The notes under the pieces were generated by a model. That model did not search any database. It was given only the letters and a program-made list of their open reading frames with translations, and had not been told where the DNA came from. The translations under genes were made by a program, and so were the position numbers. DNA of 7,672 nt, taken from the NCBI GenBank assembly GCA_030615235.1, contig JAUWZR010000121.1, positions 1 through 7,672 on the forward strand, read 5' to 3'. The DNA is from Promethearchaeota archaeon (GTDB lineage: Archaea > Asgardarchaeota > Lokiarchaeia > Sigyniarchaeales > SOKP01). Below are positions 1-6,455 of this stretch, piece after piece (position 1 is the first letter of the stretch; each line of letters begins with the position of its first letter).

Positions 1-96
1 AAATCTTTAAATAATAAAGATAAAGGTAAATTGAGAAAACTTCTTATTGCATCCGTTTTCGTGTTGTCATTAACTTTTCTTTTTAATTTTGTTTAA
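1..96 (+). CDS. C-terminal end of a membrane-anchored protein (partial)
   Basis: Frame 1 is open from the first base to a TAA at 94-96, giving 31 residues; the 5' part lies outside the window. The fragment starts hydrophilic and basic (several Lys, KGKLRK), then becomes about 18 hydrophobic residues (LLIASVFVLSLTFLFNFV) running to the stop. Basic residues followed by a terminal hydrophobic helix is the layout of a C-terminal membrane anchor, or of the last TM helix of a membrane protein. No family can be assigned from this piece, and no sorting motif is visible. T-rich tracts follow within 65 bases, consistent with the end of a transcription unit. The frame could be open by chance, but the amphipathic-to-hydrophobic pattern argues for real coding. 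Confidence 0.5.
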   Translation, partial: KSLNNKDKGKLRKLLIASVFVLSLTFLFNFV

Positions 97-141
97 AAAA
101 TCGGAATTAGATTAGATAGAAATTGGTATTAAACATGAAAA

Positions 142-160
142 TTTTTTTTAAATTTTTTTA
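142..160 (+). terminator. Oligo-T termination region after the left-edge gene
   Basis: Two T-tracts of seven or more bases, separated by AAA, lie about 50 bases downstream of the TAA at 94-96. Archaeal RNA polymerase can terminate on T-tracts without a strong hairpin, so this is a plausible terminator for the plus-strand gene. The flanking TTGGTA (123-128) and TTACCAA (163-169) could pair around it. Confidence 0.4.
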
Positions 161-207
161 AATTACCAAAAAGCTAATATTTTCTATCTTCTTTAAATTT
201 GGTAATT
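161..207. repeat. 10-bp inverted repeat, AATTACCAAA / TTTGGTAATT
   Basis: AATTACCAAA at 161-170 is the exact reverse complement of TTTGGTAATT at 198-207, with a 27-base AT-rich spacer. A third related arm, AATTGGTA, lies at 121-128. The region between the two flanking genes (97-354) has no other coding signal. The repeat could be an operator, a terminator stem or a chance product of AT-rich sequence. Confidence 0.35.
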
Positions 208-282
208 ATCTGTTTTCAGGCTACCGTTTTCTGATAAGGGAATAGCGTTTTTCCTATATAATCTTTAAATATTTTACAAAAT

Positions 283-334
283 AAAAAAAAAATGGCAAGA
301 TTACTTGCCATTGTAACAGTTATTCTAACTGTTA
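283..334 (-). terminator. Double-hairpin terminator with U10 for the secreted-protein gene
   Basis: Read on the minus strand after the stop at 355, there are two perfect hairpins. The first is a 9-bp stem (TAACAGTTA / TAACTGTTA, 314-334, 3-base loop). The second is a 9-bp stem (AATGGCAAG / CTTGCCATT, 291-312, 4-base loop). Ten T residues follow at once (A10 on plus, 283-292). This is a textbook intrinsic-type terminator, which is less usual in archaea. Part of it recurs at 2417-2485. Confidence 0.75.
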
Positions 335-354
335 TACTAAAAACTGGCGATTTT

Positions 355-1095
355 TTACAAATCGGGAGTTTGAGAATTCGAGAAATGACTTTTATGAGTC
401 ATTATTAACCAGAACTGTTGGTCCTCTTCGGTACATCCTTGATATTTTATGTCAAATTCGAAGTTAACTTGTTTTCCTGGAATACAAGGACCACTCCATT
501 GGACAGGTCTTGCCCCATCAGGCCATTGATTGCTTGCAAACTCAATAGAGCTTACATCAGCAGTTAATCTTACATATCCAAGCCAATAATCGTAATAGCA
601 TTCTTCATGCATATAAGGTTCAGGATCCCAATAAATTTCAAGATCAGGTAAGTCTTCAAACTTCCAAGGCCAGAAATCAAGGTCACCTTGAGTAATATCA
701 ACAGTTCCGCCTATAGGTTCATATCCACCTTTTATCTTGGCAATAAGGACTGCGCCCCAATTGTCAATATCAGCTTGAGTTAAGCACAATGGAAGAGGAT
801 CACAATATTCCCATGTGATATCTATTGTGCCGACTTCGGTATTCTTATGGACCACAAGATCATCTTTTTTGGCTAATGACTCGTCACCAAATCTCGAAAT
901 TTCGGAAACATCTCCCAAATTATTATGCATTACATAAGCTAATCCGACATTATTATCCGTGTGAATATCTGCCTCAGCGGTAACTGCGGATGCAATAAAA
1001 ATAGATGCAACAGTTATGAGTAGAATTCCTATAACAAACTTAGAATAGCTGCCCTTGGTCTCCTTGTGGAGACATGGTTTAATGCTAGGAAACAT
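355..1095 (-). CDS. Secreted Trp/Cys-rich protein of unknown function
   Basis: The protein has 246 residues when started at the ATG at 1095. The open frame extends to a TTG at 1116, but a TATA-like TTTAAATA at 1123-1130 would place the transcript start near 1100, making the ATG start nearly leaderless. GGTGATG, resembling an SD core, overlaps this ATG. The N-terminus has Lys residues followed by a hydrophobic stretch (about 20-40) ending in small residues (SAVTAEA), which looks like a Sec signal peptide cleaved near residues 40-42. The mature part is acidic, with nine Trp and five Cys (98, 104, 166, 204, 221). The first two Cys form C-x5-C, and disulfides outside the membrane are possible. 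No catalytic motif or second membrane segment is visible. The look is of a beta-rich extracellular domain, but I do not recognise the family. Two hairpins and a U10 tract follow the stop. Confidence 0.85.
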   Translation of the reverse strand: MFPSIKPCLHKETKGSYSKFVIGILLITVASIFIASAVTAEADIHTDNNVGLAYVMHNNLGDVSEISRFGDESLAKKDDLVVHKNTEVGTIDITWEYCDPLPLCLTQADIDNWGAVLIAKIKGGYEPIGGTVDITQGDLDFWPWKFEDLPDLEIYWDPEPYMHEECYYDYWLGYVRLTADVSSIEFASNQWPDGARPVQWSGPCIPGKQVNFEFDIKYQGCTEEDQQFWLIMTHKSHFSNSQTPDL

Positions 1096-1122
1096 CACCA
1101 AATGTTTATAACACAAATTAAT

Positions 1123-1130
1123 TATTTAAA
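1123..1130 (-). promoter_or_regulatory. TATA box of the secreted-protein gene
   Basis: TTTAAATA on the minus strand is centred about 31 bases upstream of the ATG at 1095. Archaeal transcription normally starts about 25 bases downstream of the TATA centre, so the leader would be only a few bases. This geometry rules against the upstream TTG at 1116. AT-rich DNA gives chance matches. Confidence 0.5.
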
Positions 1131-1224
1131 GTTTATGATTGGAAAAAGTGTAAATTTAGAATTTAGATTCAAAAAAGATTAAAGTTTAATTTTTAGTTTT
1201 AAGTATTACGTAAAAAATAAAACT

Positions 1225-1257
1225 TTTTACTAACAAATAAAAGATTTTACTAACAAA
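1225..1257. repeat. 13-bp direct repeat, TTTTACTAACAAA, two copies
   Basis: TTTTACTAACAAA occurs at 1225-1237 and again at 1245-1257, a spacing of 20 bases, close to two helical turns. It lies downstream of the coiled-coil gene and about 100 bases upstream of the secreted-protein gene's TATA box. It could be a paired regulator site or a small slippage duplication. Confidence 0.5.
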
Positions 1258-1296
1258 AAGAGTTGTTCGAAGCATTAGGTTAAAAATTATATTAAA

Positions 1297-2286
1297 TTAT
1301 TCTTTCTTTTTTGATTGGTCTAAAATTAATTTTAATTCGTAAAAATCCAATTTTTTTCCAGATTTTTGTTTTTTTAACGCAATTTCTAATTTCTCATTCC
1401 TAAATTTCTTCTTTCTCCTCTTATTTCTAATGATGTACTTAGTATTTATCACAGGTTTTTCTAAAACTTTTTTTTTAGTTTTTGCTTTGTTTTTAAAAAA
1501 ACTTAACTGATCTTCTATTACTTTCTTTTTATTCAGGTTTTTCAGTTCAGAATAAAGCTGGAGATACTTATCCGTCGCTCGTTTAGCTCCGAGTAATTCA
1601 TTTTCTATTTGTTTTTTAATACTCTCAAAAAATTTAGCCTTGCGATATAAATCAAGCATTTTTCGATGGATTTTTACTTTCTTTTTAGACCATTTATTTA
1701 TATTTCTAGGAATTTCTTTTATATTGATTTCAAGAATTTCGATCGTTCTAACGGTTTTAAAAAAGATATTTTGTTGCATTTCTTTAAATAAATCCTGTTC
1801 GAGTTTCTTTATATGCATAAGATTTATTTGCTTATCTCTATCTAAACTTTTAATATTTTCGATGATATTGTTTTCCTCGGCTATATCTAAAGTTAATTCT
1901 TCAATTTGATTGCTTAAATTATTGATTTTATCTTCAATCTCTACAATAAATTGCTTAATATTTCTTATTGAAGTGGAAATTTCATCCTTTAATTTTCGTT
2001 CTTTAAGGTTTTTCTTCTCTTTATTTGCATAATCTAAAATCCGTTTAAATCCAATTTCCTTTTGTTTTAATTTTTTGATCTTCTGATTATAGTAGCGGTG
2101 TTTTTTATTATAATACTCTTTAGCGGTGAAAAATGCTTTATAGATTTCAGAATCGATAGTTTGGAAACTTTTAATATAATTCTCGAGCTCTTTGTTAGCC
2201 AGATTTCTTTTAAGAGTAAAATTAATAATATTTTTTTGCCATTTATTAAAATACTGACTGAAATTATCGAAATTGTGATCGTTCAT
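1297..2286 (-). CDS. Lysine-rich coiled-coil protein
   Basis: The protein has 329 residues starting at the ATG at 2286. It is almost entirely predicted helix, with very high Lys, Glu, Asn and Ile and heptad-like hydrophobic spacing over roughly residues 20-170 and 190-270, so a long coiled coil is likely. There is no signal peptide or membrane segment. The last 31 residues begin with LEIALKKQKSGKKLDFYEL and end in a KKKE tail. This resembles the short C-terminal helix of archaeal coiled-coil proteins of the COG1340 type (KLKxGxKLxxEEFxLL), but the match is by eye. The protein is strongly basic (runs such as KRRKKK near residue 290), so nucleic-acid or polyphosphate contacts are possible. It appears to be a single-gene unit with its own TATA box. 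No enzymatic role is visible; a cytoplasmic structural or scaffolding role is inference. Confidence 0.85.
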   Translation of the reverse strand: MNDHNFDNFSQYFNKWQKNIINFTLKRNLANKELENYIKSFQTIDSEIYKAFFTAKEYYNKKHRYYNQKIKKLKQKEIGFKRILDYANKEKKNLKERKLKDEISTSIRNIKQFIVEIEDKINNLSNQIEELTLDIAEENNIIENIKSLDRDKQINLMHIKKLEQDLFKEMQQNIFFKTVRTIEILEINIKEIPRNINKWSKKKVKIHRKMLDLYRKAKFFESIKKQIENELLGAKRATDKYLQLYSELKNLNKKKVIEDQLSFFKNKAKTKKKVLEKPVINTKYIIRNKRRKKKFRNEKLEIALKKQKSGKKLDFYELKLILDQSKKKE

Positions 2287-2307
2287 TCAAATCATTATTT
2301 TAAATGT

Positions 2308-2323
2308 ATTTATAATTTTTAAA
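2308..2323 (-). promoter_or_regulatory. Promoter region of the coiled-coil gene
   Basis: On the minus strand, TTTAAAAATTATAAAT spans this interval and contains two overlapping TATA-like options (TTTAAAAA and ATTATAAAT), centred about 26-34 bases upstream of the ATG at 2286. The transcript would start at or just before the start codon. No SD motif is visible, which suggests a very short leader. Confidence 0.4.
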
Positions 2324-2416
2324 TTCTTGAACATAGTTATATTGATCTCCTACTCATTAAAGTTTTCCTTAACTAAAAATAAAAAAAAGAAGTGAATTAA
2401 GTAAGTTAAAAATTAG

Positions 2417-2605
2417 AAAAAAAAAATGGTAAGTACACTTGTAATGCAAATAGCCATTCGAACTGTTAACTTTTAACTGGGGATGTATCTTTTATCAATA
2501 GTTAAGTTTCCGGAACATAGTTACTTTCTAAGCGGATTGGATTTTCAACTGAAGAAGTGAGTACCTAATCTGTAGTACAGCATAAACCGTACACTCTCGT
2601 TCCAT
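2417..2605 (-). ncRNA. Candidate structured small RNA (about 190 nt)
   Basis: This stretch of a 520-base gap looks less AT-rich than its surroundings, is stop-broken in all frames beyond about 25 codons, and has the borders of a transcript. A TATA-like box lies 27 bases upstream of 2605, and a U10 tract (A10 at 2417-2426 on plus) follows an AATGG/CCATT stem. Several pairings fit the minus-strand RNA: GGAAC (2599-2603) with GTTCC (2512-2516) closes an 80-nt domain; CTGTACTACAG (2570-2580) is a hairpin; AACTTAACT (2500-2508) pairs with AGTTAAAAGTT (2468-2478) with a 2-base bulge; AATGG (2454-2458) pairs with CCATT (2425-2429). I find no convincing C/D, H/ACA, tRNA or RNase P signature. Alternatives are a decayed gene, or a leaderless 25-codon ORF (2528-2605). 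Confidence 0.4.
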
Positions 2606-2627
2606 AATCATGATTTATTAATATTGA

Positions 2628-2637
2628 TATATTTAAG
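2628..2637 (-). promoter_or_regulatory. TATA box for the candidate RNA
   Basis: CTTAAATATA on the minus strand is centred about 27 bases before position 2605, where the candidate RNA would begin. The spacing is that expected for archaeal TBP/TFB promoters. Confidence 0.35.
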
Positions 2638-2777
2638 AACTAATCACTTCGGGGTAATTTAAGTTAGAATTAAATTTTTATTGGCTAATTCACGTTTTGT
2701 TCTAATATTACATAATTTCGTTATTCTAAATTTGTCGGAAGGATTTGATTAAGTTTAAAATGAACTATTGAATAATG

Positions 2778-2786
2778 TATAATATA
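2778..2786 (+). promoter_or_regulatory. TATA box of the HhH/winged-helix operon
   Basis: TATAATATA is centred 25 bases before the GTG at 2807 and 34 before the in-frame ATG at 2816. A second option, TTTAAAA at 2754-2760, would give a leader of 24-33 bases. In that case GTGAT at 2800-2804, part of the archaeal SD core, would suit the ATG at 2816. Confidence 0.4.
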
Positions 2787-2806
2787 GGTATTGAATTCAG
2801 TGATAA

Positions 2807-4822
2807 GTGAATAATATGCACTCAATTATGCAAATAGCTAATGGTATTGGAATAATAAATGCAGAAAAAATGAAACAAAAGGGGATAGATTCTATAGAAA
2901 AACTCGCGTCTTCAACCGTAGAAGATTTAATTAAAATAGATGGTATTGGAGTTAATAACGCGAAAATATATATTGAAATCGCTAAGAAGCATCTAAAGAG
3001 TATGTGGACAAGAGAAAGAATCCAAAATATTTTTAAAAAAGATAAAACTCCAGAAATATTAAGTAATGAATCGAAAGTTTCTGATCTAATGCTATTTGGA
3101 ACGAACCGGCACAAAGTTTCGTTAGATTCCATAAAGAAACTCGCTTCATCCAATGTAGAAGATGTTTCCAGACTAAAGGGTATTGAAATATCGAATGCAA
3201 AAAGGTACATCGATATTGCTAAAAAATATCTTGAGAATATGAGAATAAAGGAAGAAGGTGAAGATATTTCAGAAATAGTATCCCCCGGACAGAAAAAAGA
3301 AATTAAAATTCCAAACGAATTAGCTATAGCACCAAAACTAAACAAAGTTTCTATCTCATCAAAATTAAAAATTAAGGAATATCCTCAAAAAAGCGCTATT
3401 AATACGCAAAGTCCAAAAAGGGAAAAATCCTATCAAAAAATGCAGAAAATTAATGTCAAATCGACCAAGAGAGCCAGTAATGGAATTGATATAAAAACAG
3501 GCAAAAAAAAAACACTATCAAGCAGTCCATCAATACTGAAGACCTTTTTCCCTTTAGAAACAATGCAAAAAATTCGCTTTCTACACTACAAAATTAAAAA
3601 TTTGGAGCAGGCATTATGGAAAAATAAAGAATTTTCCTTTTCTGAGCTTAATTACATTTTAGACTACATAAAACTGTTAAATATTAATTATAAAACCCAA
3701 AGTCAAATCAAGATCCTTAAAGAAATAGAAATTTCTAATACTTTCTATGATCCGATAAATAAAAAAGAAATAAAAATATGGGATTTAATATTCGAGTGTT
3801 CACGAGTGTTATGGATTTCGGCACAAGCGTATTCTTCTCTTTCTAAAAAATATGAAGCAGAGAATTTAATGGAAAATGCAATAGTAGCGATGGTAGAATG
3901 TAGTAAAATGTATAAGACTGCAGCATATTTCAGTGCTGCATGTACTAGACAGGAAGATAAGGGATCTACTTTATCCGTTGAGAATCTTGAATTAAATTCT
4001 GAGGAATCTCGCATATTAGCTCAATCTATTGCTACTACAAGTGAAGAAAATAAAAGAAATTATTCAATAGCAGCAAATTTATCAGCAGGGTTGAGTGCAT
4101 TAACCAAACGATTAGCATTTGCTAAAAGATATAATAAACTCAAGGAAAATCAATTTAAAGCTCAATATCTATATGATATAGGCAGATCATGCCATTTGAA
4201 AGCTAAATCTTTATTAATATTGTCATCTGAAGAAAAAATTGAAGAAAATATAGAAAAATTGCGGAAAAAGGCAAACTACTATTATACCAAAGCGGAAGAA
4301 TTATGGGAAAAAATGCTAAAAGAAACATTGTACCCTATTCAGAAAGATTTTTTAAAAAACAATTTGTCAATAGTAAATGATTATATTATAGAAAACGATG
4401 TAGAGCTTATAGACGATAGCGAAGCATTGGAGATTCAAGATCCGGAACCACTTATAATCGTTCCTGAAAATCTTGCGCCATTTATTCCAAGAACGACTAA
4501 TTTCTTGACAAAATACAAACAAACAGATATTAATTTCGACGCTTATTTACGTTATAAGAATTTAATGTCTGATGTTCTAGTAAACTTTAATAAAATAGAT
4601 GAGTTAAAAAATAGTAAAGCTGGTATCGGTCGAACTATAAAACAATTAAAGATTCTCTATGACAATAACGATATCGATATTAACAGTTTTACTGAGCTCT
4701 TTGAAAAGTATTCAATAAAACTTGAAAACATTGAAAGTGCAATACGAAACCTTAAGACTCCTGAGAATAAAAAAGAACGGAATAAATTAAAACCACCGTT
4801 AATTAAAAGTACCGTAAGGTGA
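2807..4822 (+). CDS. Helix-hairpin-helix protein with large all-helical domain
   Basis: The protein has 671 residues from the GTG at 2807; the ATG at 2816, three codons later, is an equally good start. Residues 1-66 form a tandem HhH module with GIG at 13-15 and GIG at 46-48, a fold that usually binds the DNA backbone non-specifically. Residues 107-145 repeat residues 28-66 with 24 of 39 identical, but this copy has GIE instead of GIG and has lost the first hairpin. A basic, low-complexity linker (about 150-245) follows. Residues 250-520 are rich in Ala and aromatic residues and all helical, with landmarks AQAYSSL (339-345), SKMYKTAAYFSAA (366-378), LAQSIATTSEENK (404-416) and KAQYLYDIG (451-459). 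The pattern vaguely recalls the BRO1 domain, but I cannot confirm that. After an acidic linker, residues 582-650 form a helical hairpin similar to SHOCT-type modules. There is no membrane segment. The stop overlaps the next gene's start by 4 bases, so the two are co-translated. Confidence 0.85.
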   Translation: MNNMHSIMQIANGIGIINAEKMKQKGIDSIEKLASSTVEDLIKIDGIGVNNAKIYIEIAKKHLKSMWTRERIQNIFKKDKTPEILSNESKVSDLMLFGTNRHKVSLDSIKKLASSNVEDVSRLKGIEISNAKRYIDIAKKYLENMRIKEEGEDISEIVSPGQKKEIKIPNELAIAPKLNKVSISSKLKIKEYPQKSAINTQSPKREKSYQKMQKINVKSTKRASNGIDIKTGKKKTLSSSPSILKTFFPLETMQKIRFLHYKIKNLEQALWKNKEFSFSELNYILDYIKLLNINYKTQSQIKILKEIEISNTFYDPINKKEIKIWDLIFECSRVLWISAQAYSSLSKKYEAENLMENAIVAMVECSKMYKTAAYFSAACTRQEDKGSTLSVENLELNSEESRILAQSIATTSEENKRNYSIAANLSAGLSALTKRLAFAKRYNKLKENQFKAQYLYDIGRSCHLKAKSLLILSSEEKIEENIEKLRKKANYYYTKAEELWEKMLKETLYPIQKDFLKNNLSIVNDYIIENDVELIDDSEALEIQDPEPLIIVPENLAPFIPRTTNFLTKYKQTDINFDAYLRYKNLMSDVLVNFNKIDELKNSKAGIGRTIKQLKILYDNNDIDINSFTELFEKYSIKLENIESAIRNLKTPENKKERNKLKPPLIKSTVR

Positions 4823-5325
4823 CTTTTATATCGAAATTAATTCATTACCTTAAGGCAAGCATAATTTATATCGTGTTAGGAATTACACTAATTCTCTATA
4901 TATATAATCAATTAGTAGGAATATTCCTCGCAAGTTTAGTTTTCGTAGTATACTTAGTATCATTTTTACTCTCAATTTCTTCTAAGAGAAGACTTCTAAG
5001 AGTAATTAGAGACTATCCAATTATAAGCGACAAAGAAATTTCTAAGAAATTGGACCGTACTATAGACGATGTTAGGAATATTCTATTCTCGTTATCTAAA
5101 AACCAGAAAAAGAAAAAATGGTTAATAGTATTTCTGAATAAGCGGTATATCTTTCTCAACGAACGCGCAGTTGATAATTTTAAACAACTATATCATAAGG
5201 GTTACAATGAAAAAAAAATTCTAGAACATTTACAACGTAACACAAGAATCAAATCCAGAGCTGAAATAAAAGCTATTGAACTCACACTTGCTAATCAAAA
5301 TAGACTAAATATTAATAATGAGTAG
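4819..5325 (+). CDS. Two-TM membrane protein with C-terminal winged helix
   Basis: The protein has 168 residues. Its GTG start lies in a GTGA overlap with the stop of the preceding gene; a later in-frame GTG (4873) would cut into the first membrane helix. Hydrophobic helices span about residues 13-29 and 32-53, separated by a very short turn (YNQ), and are followed by a basic SSKRR. Residues 56-114 read as a winged helix-turn-helix: helix 1 RRLLRVIRDYP, helix 2 SDKEISKKLD, recognition helix TIDDVRNILFSLSKN, then a Lys-rich wing and the strands WLIVF and RYIFL. A second small helical unit (about 115-160) ends the protein. The wHTH should face the cytoplasm. Membrane-bound wHTH proteins in archaea may regulate transcription from the membrane or mediate protein contacts. 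The tight operon suggests it works with the HhH protein, perhaps as its anchor or regulator; that is inference. Confidence 0.85.
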   Translation: MTFISKLIHYLKASIIYIVLGITLILYIYNQLVGIFLASLVFVVYLVSFLLSISSKRRLLRVIRDYPIISDKEISKKLDRTIDDVRNILFSLSKNQKKKKWLIVFLNKRYIFLNERAVDNFKQLYHKGYNEKKILEHLQRNTRIKSRAEIKAIELTLANQNRLNINNE

Positions 5326-5336
5326 TTGTTGCTAAT

Positions 5337-6455
5337 TTAACCTTTGAATTTCTCTAATAATTTTCTCTGTTCTTCAGTAACTTTTTTCGGAATTTCAACA
5401 GTTACTACTATGTATTGATCTCCTCTGCCCTTCCCGCGAAGATAACTTGCACCCCTATTTTTGATTCTAAATTCAGTCCCATGTTGGGTTCCAGAAGGTA
5501 TTTTTAATTCCTTTTCAGTTATTTTTTCATTTTTATAATCTAAAGTTGGTACTTTAATTTCGCCGCCTAAAATTGCTGTAACGATATCAATATTAATTGG
5601 AGTGAATAAATCATTTCCACGGCGAAAAAACTGTTCATTATCTTCAATTCTTATACCTAAATAGAGATCACCAGGAATAGCTCTACTTGATGGGATGTGA
5701 CCTGCTCCTTGAACTTTTAAATGAACACCATTTTCTACACCGGGAGGGGTATTTATATGGATTGTTTTTGTCTCAGCTACGACTTTTCTTCCATTACACA
5801 CTGAGCATTTTTTTTTAATAATTTTACCAGTACCATTACATGTATAGCATTCAGCTTCTCGGATTATTGTTCCAAAGCCAGATTGGGTCATTTTCCTCAC
5901 TCTACCTGAACCCTCACATTGCGGACATGTTTTTACGCTTGAAGGATCTTCTGCACCAGTACCTTCACACTCATCACATGGAGTATATCTCTGAATTACC
6001 ACATCTTTTTTGGCACCAAACATAGCTTCTTCAAATGTTATTTCTACATAATCTTCAATATCTTGGCCGACTTCTCGGCGGGGAGCTGAGCGTGCTCTAC
6101 CTCTGGAACCAAAAATACTTCCAAATCCAAAATCATTTGAGAACATGCCACCTCCAAAGATAGATTTGAGTAATTCGTCAATACCTGGAATTCCACCCCT
6201 GAAAAAGCTACTCATATCGACATCTACGCCACTAAACCCGTATCGATCGTAATTACTTCTTTTATTAGCATCGCTTAGAACTTCGTAAGCCTCTTGAAGT
6301 TCAATAAACTTTTCCTTTGCTTTTGGATCAGTTTTATTAAGATCTGGATGGAGTTTCCTTGCTAAACGTCTATAAGCAAGTTTAATGTCGTTTTCATTCG
6401 CATTTTTTTCCACACCTAATACGCTATAATAATCCCTTTTATTATTCCTACTCAA
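5337..6455 (-). CDS. dnaJ: DnaJ, type I (class A) Hsp40 co-chaperone
   Basis: The protein has 372 residues, full length for the family. It stimulates the ATPase of DnaK and delivers unfolded clients in the cytoplasm. The J domain spans about 6-73, with the essential HPD at 36-38. A Gly/Phe-rich region covers 85-119. Four zinc-binding CxxC pairs lie at 160/163, 177/180, 203/206 and 217/220; the first three are CxxCxGxG, but the fourth is CSVCNGRK and lacks the last Gly. Two C-terminal client-binding/dimerisation domains follow, and the protein ends at LLEKFKG, without the longer tail of E. coli DnaJ. The start is TTG at 6455: an in-frame TAG at 6471-6473 closes the frame, and no ATG or GTG lies between it and the J domain. 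dnaK lies upstream on the same strand, separated by 199 bases. The 3' end faces the wHTH gene across only 11 bases, so the convergent transcripts probably overlap. Confidence 0.97.
   Translation of the reverse strand: MSRNNKRDYYSVLGVEKNANENDIKLAYRRLARKLHPDLNKTDPKAKEKFIELQEAYEVLSDANKRSNYDRYGFSGVDVDMSSFFRGGIPGIDELLKSIFGGGMFSNDFGFGSIFGSRGRARSAPRREVGQDIEDYVEITFEEAMFGAKKDVVIQRYTPCDECEGTGAEDPSSVKTCPQCEGSGRVRKMTQSGFGTIIREAECYTCNGTGKIIKKKCSVCNGRKVVAETKTIHINTPPGVENGVHLKVQGAGHIPSSRAIPGDLYLGIRIEDNEQFFRRGNDLFTPINIDIVTAILGGEIKVPTLDYKNEKITEKELKIPSGTQHGTEFRIKNRGASYLRGKGRGDQYIVVTVEIPKKVTEEQRKLLEKFKG

Noticed and set aside
1..354. CRISPR, riboswitch or mobile-element signals in the left non-coding stretch and elsewhere.
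   Set aside because: There are no regularly spaced repeats, no transposase, no terminal inverted repeats with target duplications, and no recognisable riboswitch core.
292..408. A 38-codon plus-strand frame starting at ATG 292, with a TATA-like TTTAAATA at 264-271 and a hydrophobic N-terminus.
   Set aside because: Most of it is made of the two perfect terminator hairpins, and its end runs antisense through the secreted-protein gene. The hairpins plus U10 explain the sequence better, although the TATA spacing is suggestive.
2449..2466. ATTCGAAC, resembling a tRNA T-loop.
   Set aside because: The flanking five bases do not pair, and no acceptor, D or anticodon arms are present.
2528..2605. 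A 25-codon minus-strand frame (starts MERECTVYAV) behind a well-placed TATA box.
   Set aside because: It is short and has no recognisable features, and the downstream 100 bases with paired arms and a U10 end fit a structured RNA better. A leaderless micropeptide is not excluded.
2797..3345. A 182-residue hydrophobic frame on the minus strand opposite the HhH gene.
   Set aside because: It is the antisense shadow of the HhH repeats: the amino-acid pattern, repeats and operon context all support the plus strand.
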